Shown piece after piece: positions 1-19,973 of a stretch of 27,191 nucleotides of DNA. The notes under the pieces are model-generated. The model was given only the letters and a program-made list of their open reading frames with translations. It did not search any database and was not told where the DNA came from. Both the position numbers and the translations under genes were made by a program. The DNA comes from Phallusia fumigata (Eukaryota; Chordata; Ascidiacea; Phlebobranchia; Ascidiidae), in NCBI GenBank assembly GCA_008931825.1, contig QXVZ01024771.1, forward strand, positions 1 through 27,191, given 5' to 3'. Numbering within the stretch: position 1 is the first letter of the stretch; each line of letters starts with the position of its first letter.

Positions 1-1050
1 TTATTGTTCAGTAAATTTTTACTAAAAAAATATATAACTACACTCTATACCAATCTGTAATGCATACGAAGTCAGTGAAGAGTTTTTCCACAAACATAGT
101 TAAACAGTGACCTCTTTAAACTGAAAGATTTTGAGATTTATGGGTCAAACACCTGCATGAGTTGAACTTTTGCATAAAAACATAATAAACAAGTTCTACA
201 CAGCCCAAACAGTACATTTAAACTGAAAAAATATTGATAAAATTGAACGCGAAAACGTTACTGTCGTAGTAATATTTTACCGGATCTAGGAAATGCTTAT
301 CCATGACCTTAAAACTGATCAAACTTTGCAGATAAGGCTTTGCTTGCACGATTTTGATCTTATCATCGAGTGGAAAACCGGCCTAATCCACCCAATAACT
401 CGGGGCGGGTCGTACAATTTACCGCCTTTTAACAAAGCAACCAAGTTCACAGCGGGCTGGAAGTGGCACGTCACAAACTTCCATTGTTATTGTGTCGAGG
501 ATTACTGCGTGTTCGGTTTAGTAAGCGGGACAGTTGGGTGACCAAACATGGACACTTGCGTTTCCGCTAATTCTCCTGCCACTTGGAGGTATCGAACAGC
601 GTCGGTCAATTCAGGTTAAGTTTTGAATGATGTTTGTTGTCAAATCATTCGGAGTTGCCAACGGATTCTGCGCTGTTTTCGTGTTTTGTGCCAAAAGCTT
701 AAAATATTGAACCAAACACGGACCTTGAAGCAAATATTTTTTGAAAAACAATAGCGGCCACCGCTTACAAAGCAGTCGTAACCACGATGTCAACAAATTA
801 AATACAACCTGAAAACAATTGACCTCGTAACGATTAGTCTACGACAGGGGGCGTAACCTTTTGAACGCAGTGTGCAACAAAATATTTTCCGGTAATGTCT
901 TCGCGTGCAATGTTGATGACGTCACCGCTTTAAAACAAGAGGTTGCAAAACACAAAACGTATTAGAATATGGACTCGTGAATCACTTGGCGTGCCCTGAT
1001 AATTCACCCCGACCCCTGGCCTAGGATTTCAGAACTAATGCTGTATAAGT
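1..1050. other. No recognised gene; AT-rich with one GC-richer block
   Basis: I recognise no gene here. Most of the stretch is AT-rich with stops in all frames. A GC-richer block at about 395-620 has short open stretches in more than one minus-strand frame, but no supportable splice sites and no family I recognise; it may be a decayed repeat. A perfect CRE palindrome (TGACGTCA) lies at 917-924. Later exons of the GPCR at 1389-1589 would be expected on this side, on the minus strand, but none is recognisable. Confidence 0.5.
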
Positions 1051-1267
1051 TAGTGGTTCCCAACCTTTTCTTAGTTTAGAAGTTTTCTTTCCTCCCCTAC
1101 TAGGCAAGAAGTGACAAAAAGTAATATTAAAGCGTTTGGAACAACTGGTCTACTTCAAAAGAAATACTCCACTCATCATAAATAACTTTACTATGAAGTG
1201 GAAATTCTTCCCTATGACCCATCAAATTCGTCCCTGGGGGAAAATACTCCTCGGTTGGAAACCACTG
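1051..1267. mobile_element. Candidate non-autonomous hAT-like miniature element (217 bp)
   Basis: The ends form a terminal inverted repeat. AGTGGTTCCCAACC at 1052-1065 matches the reverse complement of 1253-1266 at 13 of 14 bases. The AGTGGTT-CCAACC end type is familiar from hAT transposons. The flanking octamers 1043-1050 and 1268-1275 match at 6 of 8 positions, consistent with an aged 8-bp hAT target-site duplication. No transposase is encoded, so it would be a MITE. The superfamily call rests only on the ends and the duplication length. Confidence 0.5.
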
Positions 1268-1388
1268 GTTGAAGTGAAAACAAAACACATAGCTTTCCAA
1301 TGCTGCGTAAGCCAAAGCAAACTGCTGATTTGGAAGGCGGGTTTAAGCGAATCGGAGTTGTGTAACACAACAAATATATGTTTCTTAC

Positions 1389-1589
1389 CATCGCATCAAC
1401 GAATAGCCGGTGACGTTTAAGGGCATCATGACCAAGGCGGTGAGGAGGTCAATAATGCTCAGGTTCACTATGAACATATTGAAGCTGCTTTTCCTTAGGT
1501 GGGCATTCCGCAGCACGGAGAGGATCGTCAGGAGGTTCCCGGATGTCCCAATAACCACTGCGGCGATTCCAATGCCGATACCAAGGAAC
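1389..1589 (-). CDS. Internal exon of a rhodopsin-class (class A) GPCR: TM1, intracellular loop 1, TM2
   Basis: One 201-bp exon encodes about 67 residues. A hydrophobic run leads into GTSGNLLTILSVLR, carrying the conserved TM1 Asn. After a short basic loop comes NLSIIDLLTALVMMPLN, the TM2 signature with the conserved Asp. Boundaries are good: acceptor TTCTCAG just before 1589 and donor ATG|GTAAGA after 1389. Both edges are phase 2, and a Trp or Cys codon is split at the donor. The open frame runs past the acceptor but has no ATG, so this is not the first exon. The style resembles the melatonin-receptor/GPR84/moody-like group, but one exon cannot fix the subfamily. No other exon was found in the window, so the gene is partial, has long introns, or is a fragment. 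Confidence 0.8.
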
Positions 1590-3079
1590 CTGAGAAGTAA
1601 AGTGAGCTTACCTGCGCGCCAATTTACCACCTACGCTTGAATTAAACTGAATTTTCGCTTGCGTGGGCGGATATACATTTGGAAATTTTTATGTTACAAA
1701 TGCAGCAAAATTGCACAAAAAGCTTTTTAGCAGTACAGAAAATCGGGCGGGCTTTTAGGCGCATTGATTTCACATTTCACGTATTCTTAAAACACCGTCA
1801 TCTTACGACACTTCTGCCATTTCATGAGCAGGATTCATATACCAAAAAGTTGAAAGATTTTATAAGTCGTATCATGTAATTCTCCTAATGAGTGTTGTTT
1901 TCTTCCCATAAAACGTTTTTTGACGCCACACTTTTCACCATGTGACATTTCTCTGTAATAAATAAGGAGCTCTTGAAAACAAAAAAGGCAGTTCTTTTGT
2001 GAAAGTACGTTATGGCGAAAAATGCTTTTTATTTCTGGCAATAATTATCGTGTTCTATAACTATGCGTGTGTTGGTTTAGTTGTTTTTTTCCTAAAAAAT
2101 ACATTCACATTCAAAAAACGGGCTCTCCGTTCCGAAAGCATAATGCGATTCTGGGTATAAAATTTCCATTTGTTTAAAAAGCGACCTGGTTGATTTGCAG
2201 TAGATTTGTTTCAACTGTTACACAAACAATCATTACGAAAAAATGGTCTAAAAGTTTTGTTTCGGTCGATACTGCCTAGGGCAAAAACATGTCCTTACGC
2301 TTAATTTGACCAAACTTGCAAAAACAGTGGTTATGAGTGTTTGTGGCCCTGAAACAGAATAAACAACTTACAACTAAAAGTTATATTAATATTTTGGAAT
2401 CACATTGAACGCCATTCTGTCGTCGTTTAAGGGTTCGCAGATAAACGAACGCCAGGATTTGTTTTGTTTGCGGAACGTGACCGTGTTAGGGTGACGAAAG
2501 ATAATACACAGCAGCTCAGGGGAGGTATTCTGTAAAAGCTTGTGAGAAATGAGTCGAATGACGTTTGGATTACAGACCACTGTGCGGATATAGCCGAATA
2601 CACTGCTGTGTCATCCTTGCTCAATGACCAGACACACTTTCCATAACACACAGAAATGGCCATTAAAAAGTTTTAAGAATTTATCATCCCTATGGTTGTC
2701 TACAAAAAAATTTTATCATCCCTATGGTTGTCTAAACATCTCACCGTCATTCACAACTAAAGGGTTTGGGGTTTCTTAACGCATAAACTATACTGGGTAA
2801 AGCCCAAGGCATGGAATTAAAGAAACCCACATGAATAATACGAATAAAAAAGTATCAAAATCATTAAAGTCATTCATTGAAATGGGACGAAGCTATGGTT
2901 GGTGTTGTTTTGCAGAAAATGTTATATCTCAAAAACTGGTGTTTGGTCTTTCTTTTGAGAAAATTATAGGTTATGTACGTAAGTAACATTTAAACGTCTA
3001 AGTAAGAACGTGCGTTTCGTTTAAAAGTCCAAACATGGTGCACTTACCTAAACCTTTCGATGTCCGAATCTTTCCAAGT
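1590..3079. other. No recognised gene
   Basis: This is AT-rich sequence with frequent stops. Short open frames on both strands (for example 2386-2663, minus) match no family I know and lack convincing splice sites or start contexts. The N-terminal exon of the GPCR at 1389-1589 should lie upstream of it on the minus strand, but I could not identify it. Confidence 0.5.
2681..2734. repeat. 22-bp direct repeat, two copies
   Basis: The 22-mer beginning TTATCATCCC occurs at 2681-2702 and identically at 2713-2734, with an A/T-rich 10-bp spacer. No function is evident; a small local duplication is the simplest explanation. Confidence 0.8.
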
Positions 3080-3308
3080 TGTGGCATTTGACAAATTCAT
3101 GTCAATCAAGTTAAACACAAATCACAGCTAACGCAAAAAAGTCTACATGTACAAAATACCAGTTGGTTGTGTTATGTTCGGCACAACGCCCAANTGTGGC
3201 ATTTGACAAATTCATGTCAATCAAGTTAAACACAAATCACAGCTAACGCAAAAAAGTCTACATGTACAAAATACCAGTTGGTTGTGTTATGTTCGGCACA
3301 ACGCCCAA
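3080..3308. repeat. Exact 114-bp duplication around a single N (unmerged contig overlap)
   Basis: Positions 3080-3193 and 3195-3308 read the same, separated only by an N at 3194. The left copy ends at the N and the right copy starts just after it. This geometry is expected when two overlapping contigs are placed side by side without merging. The lack of mismatches suggests both contigs carry the same haplotype here. Confidence 0.93.
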
Positions 3309-4752
3309 AGCGCCAAATTAAATTTCCATCTAATAGCTGGCATTTAACCTTTTGTCCTTACTACGGACTCAAGAAAAGGAATCCTTATAATGTAGTTTTC
3401 AAATATTGACTACTACAAGGTTTAGTTACAACCACCAATCTTCAACATTCCACCTAGACTCGAGAAAACGCGGTTAAGCCAAGGCGGGAATATTAAATCC
3501 TCGTAGCGGCTCAGCAGCCATTCTGTTTAAATACCGCCCGCATTCGATGCCTCGCAGGTATGAGAAGAACGCTGTCTGTAGGCTTCGACTTCCTCGGGTT
3601 TCAAAACTTTTAGCTGTTAAATAAATTTTAAATACGAAGCTTTTGCGAGGTGAGAGTTGTAGTACTGACGCAGTACTCATAACCGATGGGGTTTTATCTA
3701 ATTTTATCTATACTTTGTTATTTGTCGTAACACGGTTAAACACAAAAATGGGTCAACCTTGTTTTCACACACATTCTGATGAAACTTAACCTTTTGGTAC
3801 CACCGTTACGGTTTCTTAGTGCTAACTAATCAACAAACGTATAATTGAATGTACTGATACAATTTGACAAACAACTGTGTGATAAATATCTACTTATAAA
3901 TGAGTCAAAACTGGTGCGGGTAATTCTGAGTTAGGCACGACTCTTGTGTATTTGCTGTCAGTGCAGCAAACGGCTAAAATTGGTCCTGTCTGCCTGCCGC
4001 CCTGAAACTACCAGCTTGTTTTCATTCCATGTGAGATTGGCCTTGTGATGGTTTCCCCCTGCAGAAATTTTCCCGCGTCGGCTAAAGAAACGACTTCAAC
4101 CTTACGGAGAAGTGCTATAAATACCGAATGCTTGTAGTAATTGTTTTGGCTAATTTGTCGCTGCTCGGTTCATTGGCAAACCGACAATTACCGCTGTTAC
4201 CGCAAAGGGAAGCAAAAACAAATCACTTGACGACATTTGTCAAAGCAATGACATACTACTACCGCGAATCGTGGAATCAAGTAAACGTGACTTTCACACG
4301 GTTTATTAGCAAATAAATCTGACGAACTCCTACACACTTAGTGTGGATAATCACTATATTTTCCCCGAATATTACTGCTTTTAAAAATACACATATATTT
4401 CTCGCTATATATTTTCCTGCTAAAGGGGTTGCAACTGGCTAAATGACTAAACTGCTGCGACGAGATACAATGACATCATTGGCACACCACGTAAGTGTAA
4501 CCAGACCTACATTCTCCCAATGACCCGTAGAAAAACAACTTAACCTCCATTTCAAGTTGAGAAAAAATAACCGATAAGCCCCAAAACGCTAACATCGATG
4601 TAAAGCTGTAATATCGATGAAAACGTGTTATCTTTAAAAACACGGCCTTTCTGGGTTACGAACACGAATGCTTTTTTATTCCCAGAATTATGAAACCTGC
4701 GTTTAAATATAAAATTATTGTTGTTTAACGTTTAGCGCGGCATGTTTCAAAA
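3309..4752. other. No confident gene; one small candidate ORF
   Basis: This stretch is mostly AT-rich with stops in all frames. The only item worth naming is the short ORF at 4128-4316, listed separately. Nothing else is recognisable. Confidence 0.5.
4128..4316 (+). CDS. Candidate small secreted peptide ORF (62 aa), unproven
   Basis: An ATG-initiated ORF of 62 codons begins with a hydrophobic stretch, MLVVIVLANLSLLGSLA, that resembles a signal peptide, although no basic residue follows the Met. A polar tail with two N-glycosylation-type sequons follows, near NVT and in the NLS of the leader. An AATAAA at 4312-4317 overlaps the stop codon. A TATAAATA at 4115-4122 is too close to the ATG to be its TATA box. 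There is no homology I recognise, and an ORF this long can arise by chance. Confidence 0.15.
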   Translation: MLVVIVLANLSLLGSLANRQLPLLPQREAKTNHLTTFVKAMTYYYRESWNQVNVTFTRFISK

Positions 4753-5166
4753 ACGTTTTAACGTGTTAACAGTTTACCCAATTAGAACCCCAGTTTTGCA
4801 TTCGATTGCTTTGGGAATCGGTAAAAACGTTTATGTTGACCTAATGTGACGTATTTACTTCTTTCTCATACCTTATTTGCTCATTTCTGCACGAACAACA
4901 ATTTTTTCCGAGTAATTATCGATAAATGTGTGATAGGCCTAGCGTGACGAATCACATCTTACATGCTGTGTTGCTAATTATCTTTGCCAGAAATTTTGGT
5001 AAACTAAGCAAATAAAATAACCCCAGAAACTAGATAAATAACTAACTGCGCTGCTTAAATGTGTACATTTGTCTTGGTTACAGTTCTTTAGAATATTAGG
5101 TAAAATTTTAAAAAAATACAATCCAAACGAAAAACTTATACCGACGTGCGCCACTGGTGGTAATCA

Positions 5167-5180
5167 GTAGCCATGGCAAC
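5167..5180 (+). promoter_or_regulatory. X-box, allelic copy
   Basis: GTAGCCATGGCAAC is identical to the motif at 5604-5617. It lies near the end of the left copy of the duplicated segment and is probably the same genomic site from the other haplotype or contig. Confidence 0.6.
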
Positions 5181-5603
5181 TATAGCTGCAANACGTTTTA
5201 ACGTGTTAACAGTTCACCCAATTAAAACCCCAGTTTTGCATTCGATTGCTTTGGGAATCGGTATAAACGTTTATGTTGACCTAATGTGACGTATTTACTC
5301 TCATACCTTATTTGCTCACGCTTTCTGCATGAACAAAAATTTTTTCCGAATAATTATCGATAAATGTGTGATAGGCCTAGCGTGACGAATCACATCTTTA
5401 CATGTGTTGCCAATTATCTTTGCCAGAAAATTTTGGTAAACTAAGCAAATAAAATAACCCCAGAAACCAGAGAAATAACTAACTGCGCTGCTTAAATTTG
5501 TACATTTGTCTTGGTTACAGTTCTTTAGAATATTAGGTAAAATTTTAAAAAAATCCAATCTAAACGAAAAACTTATACTGACGTGCGCCACTGGTGGTAA
5601 TCA

Positions 5604-5617
5604 GTAGCCATGGCAAC
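5604..5617 (+). promoter_or_regulatory. RFX-type X-box upstream of CFAP157
   Basis: GTAGCCATGGCAAC fits the bipartite RFX consensus GTNRCC-N(0-3)-RGYAAC with a 2-bp spacer, both half-sites intact. It lies 277 bp before the CFAP157 start codon and about 255 bp before the first splice acceptor. RFX factors bind such sites in ciliary gene promoters, and CFAP157 is a ciliary gene, so position and target agree. The site is unchanged between the two haplotype copies while flanking bases differ. Binding itself is inferred. Confidence 0.75.
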
Positions 5618-5844
5618 TATAGCTGCAAGCATGAAATACTTGCTTTGTGCATGTCAAGAAAAAGGTTTGTTTTGAGAAAAACTGTGGTCTAAACAACCAC
5701 GGTTTACCAAAAAAAATGAATATTGATTTAAAGAGGAGATTGCTCTTATCTGTTAACCGGTAGTTAAGGTTGTCTTTGTGACATTAAGATATTTTTGAAA
5801 CGATTGCAAAAAACGAGAAAATACAAAATGTTAACAGTAACATC

Positions 5845-5851
5845 TGTTTAT
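5845..5851 (-). promoter_or_regulatory. Possible forkhead (FOXJ1-type) site
   Basis: TGTTTAT is the complement of ATAAACA and fits the forkhead core RYAAAYA. It lies about 43 bp before the CFAP157 ATG. FOXJ1 works with RFX factors on motile-cilium genes, including mammalian CFAP157. The motif is short and occurs often by chance in AT-rich DNA. Confidence 0.3.
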
Positions 5852-5860
5852 ATTGTGTGA

Positions 5861-5872
5861 CTTTTCTTGCAG
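5861..5872 (+). promoter_or_regulatory. Splice acceptor before the CFAP157 start: trans-splice or 5' UTR intron site
   Basis: CTTTTCTTGCAG is a strong pyrimidine-rich acceptor ending 21 bp before the ATG at 5894. No upstream coding exon is needed, because the protein starts at that ATG. Ascidians add a short spliced leader to many mRNAs, and such an acceptor just before the start fits that. An ordinary non-coding first exon spliced here would look the same. Confidence 0.5.
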
Positions 5873-5893
5873 AATGTAATAAAAACTAAAGCT

Positions 5894-9610
<3,717 letters not shown>

Positions 9611-9614
9611 CAAT

Positions 9615-9744
9615 TCAACCGAGCTCTTCGGCCGCTTTGCCCTGTTTTCGCGGCATTTTTCTCGTTTCTTGTTCGATTTCTTTGTTTTTGTAATAATGTG
9701 GTGCCACCTCCAGGAGCCAACTGCTCTCAATCTCGATTACTTGT
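9615..9744 (-). other. DHX16: DHX16 terminal exon, duplicate copy
   Basis: This is an identical copy of exon 22 (11690-11819): acceptor CTATTTCAG, then residues [18 protein letters not shown] to the final ELG and a TGA at 9617-9615. CFAP157 ends at 9610, leaving 4 bp between stops. It belongs to the same genomic exon as the copy used for the DHX16 model and should not be counted as a second gene. Confidence 0.92.
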
Positions 9745-9921
9745 CTGAAATAGAAAATTCCACCACCATTTTAGTGTGTACACTGTGCCTTGTTGCATAA
9801 AAAATGTTGCGTGTGTCCGTCGTTTTTTTTTCTTTGTATTACCAAACTGTATTTTGTATCCATCTTTGAAAAAATCTGTTTGCTTCAGTCACACACCAGG
9901 AGGGTAATAGTAAATATTTCA

Positions 9922-9927
9922 AATAAA
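9922..9927 (+). promoter_or_regulatory. CFAP157: Candidate CFAP157 polyadenylation signal (also 11997-12002)
   Basis: AATAAA lies about 310 bp past the CFAP157 stop. A transcript ending here would cover the whole DHX16 terminal exon in antisense. A weaker variant (CATAAA) occurs near 9797. Confidence 0.45.
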
Positions 9928-9999
9928 ACATTTTTAGCGCCAACTTGCCGCCAGCTGCTTGACAAAACAAGAATTTACTCAAAGTAAACACACATGGTG

Positions 10000-10211
10000 A
10001 TGGGTGCCAACAGAAAATTTTCCAAGGGAGGGCAATACATACACACAAAGATAGATTTCGGCATTAAGTAAATTATATGCAGTAGAATTCTAACGCCTAT
10101 AACCTAACAGAGGGGAATCGGAAAAGCCAACATATTTAGGAAAAAAGGACACTTCTTAGGATTACAGGGGCGCAAGTGCCCCCTCTTGCCCCTATGCGCT
10201 GGCACCTATGT
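10000..10211. mobile_element. Candidate hAT-like miniature element in DHX16 intron 21 (212 bp; allelic copy about 12075-12286)
   Basis: An identical octamer, ACATGGTG, flanks the segment at 9992-9999 and 10212-10219, as an 8-bp target-site duplication would. The ends are imperfect inverted repeats sharing GGTGCCA (10003-10009) and its complement (10200-10206). The right half contains a GC-rich GGGGC-GCCCC block unlike its AT-rich surroundings. There is no coding capacity. In the other copy the right octamer has one substitution (ACATAGTG). The superfamily call is tentative. Confidence 0.45.
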
Positions 10212-10322
10212 ACATGGTGCTGTTTCCAAAGCACATGCATACCAGTGAAATCAATTTAATAAAAACATATCCTATCTTACAAAAAATTGTACACAAAACC
10301 GCTAACACCTTTCTTTACTAAC

Positions 10323-10492
10323 CTCATGAACTCCTTGGTGGTAAACACAAGTTCATGGTAGACCAACCACCTTGGTTGTTCTTCAAACACACTGCTGTTG
10401 GGATGGATGTGCACAGTTTGATGTTGTTTCACTGTCCGATAGCCAGACTTGGTCAGCCTTGCAGTGTGGTAGAAGAAGCCGGCTGTCACTGC
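10323..10492 (-). other. DHX16: DHX16 exon 21, duplicate allelic copy
   Basis: It encodes the same amino acids as 12398-12567 ([20 protein letters not shown] and onward to KEFMR) with five synonymous differences. It has the same acceptor and GTTAGT donor. It is the other allele of the same exon. Confidence 0.93.
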
Positions 10493-10930
10493 CTGGATTT
10501 TGATACAATGGGGTTACACTGCAGAAATCTTTTTCAACACAGAAACAAGATGCCAAAAATTATATTTCATGGTTGTGGTTCTCAAACTGTGCATCGTTGT
10601 ATTTTTCCAACGATGTCGCACAACAGTCCTGTTAGTAGCAAAACTTAATTAATAGAAAAAACAATCCTATGCATCACATTTACTGACATCTAGTTTTTTT
10701 TTAATTCCTTAATTGTAAAAAATACAACTTGGATAATGTGTCTTATTAAAACTTTTGATAAAGCATCCTAATTGAATTCTCATAGCTGGTGCATCGAAAG
10801 TCTAACCAACTTTCAAAGACGGTGCATCGAAAGAAGTTGAAAAACACTGCTGTAAAAGGTGGCTATAACTTTGTCGCCTAGCAAAAACGGTTTAAAAACT
10901 GCAAAAACTTGCAGATAGTTTCAACCATAC

Positions 10931-11065
10931 CTTTCGAATGGCCACTGTATCTCCAGGGTTTGACGAGGGTTCGATTTCAACTCTTTCCATCAAACCAGCA
11001 AGCTGATCCCTCACATCTCGAGCACGCTTCATCGATCGATGTTGGATGAAGTTTTCAAAACACCA
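10931..11065 (-). other. DHX16: DHX16 exon 20, truncated allelic copy
   Basis: This holds the last 135 of 162 bp of exon 20, cut off by the N at 11066. It has two synonymous differences from 12998-13132. The truncation is a contig edge, not a biological break. Confidence 0.92.
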
Positions 11066-11403
11066 NTGCTTGGTGATTGTTTTAGAGCAAGTATTCCACT
11101 ATGGTTTTTTCCCTAGCATACTATTAATGAAGACCGTCACCGTAAAATATTTCATATCTGTGCGATACGATCATAGTATGATCGAAAGCTGTCGAGTGTA
11201 GATTAATAGAAACGTAGGTGGCCAATTTACAATAGCAGTTTAAAACCATGCACAAATTTATTTGCTTAAAAAAGTAGTATGTTGCGCGGACGCCGAATAT
11301 AAAAACTACCTATAAAATGCTGATAAAACACATACGAAAAAGATTTGTTTATTGAGGAACAAATGCGCGCAAACAGCTCGTACAATTATAATTTCTTCAC
11401 CAG

Positions 11404-11685
11404 ACCCTTATGGCTCCGCTCTCGATGGTTAAGGACATGGTGAAGACCGACACCAGCCAGATTCCAGCGAAGGAATTTCCACACTACAATCTTGGTGATC
11501 TTGGGTTGGTTCCTCGTCCGCGCAAGCTTGCCTCAAAACAGGCTACGTTTGCCAGTAAAGTGGCCCACCTGTCCCAGACAACCCGGGTGGGCCTAAAACC
11601 GTCTGTGACTGTCGGTAAACTTACCCCCAACGCTTTGCAGAAGCTGGATAAGCTGCCTGCCATCGTACAGCAGAAGGCAACATGA
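11404..11685 (+). other. CFAP157: CFAP157 terminal exon, duplicate copy
   Basis: This is an identical copy of exon 10 (9329-9610) with the same acceptor. It lies beyond the N at 11066 and inside the span assigned to DHX16. It is a duplicate from the unmerged overlap, not a second gene. Confidence 0.95.
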
Positions 11686-11689
11686 CAAT

Positions 11690-19776
<8,087 letters not shown>

Positions 19777-19843
19777 TTTTTCAAGAGAAGTTATAAATAA
19801 CCCCTATTGAGTTGAAACAAAAATGTGTTTTCGTTTTTTACAA

Positions 19844-19859
19844 CTAAGGAAAAGAAAGA
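19844..19859 (-). promoter_or_regulatory. DHX16: Strong acceptor in the DHX16 5' UTR: trans-splice or 5' UTR intron site
   Basis: On the minus strand TCTTTCTTTTCCTTAG is a long pyrimidine tract plus AG, 67 nt before the DHX16 ATG at 19776. There is no coding need for an upstream exon. A spliced-leader acceptor or a 5' UTR intron would both explain it. The parallel site before CFAP157 makes trans-splicing worth testing. Confidence 0.4.
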
Positions 19860-19874
19860 TTTTCAAGTGCTAGT

Positions 19875-19973
19875 TCAAAAACTGAATGAGCACGAATTTG
19901 CAGGACCACGCTGCTTTTCGACTGAACGCAACTCGTCCACAATCAGAATCAGTCTGTTGATTTCTTCGCTCAT
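19875..19973 (-). other. Short ORF upstream of DHX16 (32 aa), possible uORF or other first exon
   Basis: The ORF begins MSEEINRLILIVDELRSVEK and ends 98 bp before the DHX16 ATG. The first 20 residues look like an amphipathic helix. TATAAA at 19999-19994 lies 21 bp before its ATG, so a start site placed by that box would fall at or just past the ATG. I recognise no family and see no good donor inside. It could be outron or 5' UTR sequence that is never translated. Confidence 0.2.

Larger units (their letters stand above)
4753..5628. repeat. About 437-bp duplicated segment around a single N (two haplotypes), upstream of CFAP157
   Basis: Positions 4753-5191 (439 bp) recur at 5193-5628 (436 bp), separated by an N at 5192. 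The copies carry scattered substitutions and small indels, for example around 4866-4895 versus 5300-5330, as two alleles of a heterozygous genome would. The left copy again ends at the N and the right one starts after it. Only one copy should exist per haplotype. Both copies end in an identical RFX-type X-box region. Confidence 0.92.

Noticed and set aside
1597..1618. A 22-bp intron in the GPCR exon (GTAAGC to TTCTCAG)
   Set aside because: It is far too short to be spliced; the TTCTCAG is better read as the true acceptor of the exon.
5874..5876. ATG at 5874 as the CFAP157 start
   Set aside because: It is followed at once by TAA; the ATG at 5894 opens the conserved frame.
11410..11685. A second CFAP157-like gene
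   Set aside because: It is an exact copy of exon 10 starting just after an N-junction, with no upstream exons of its own.
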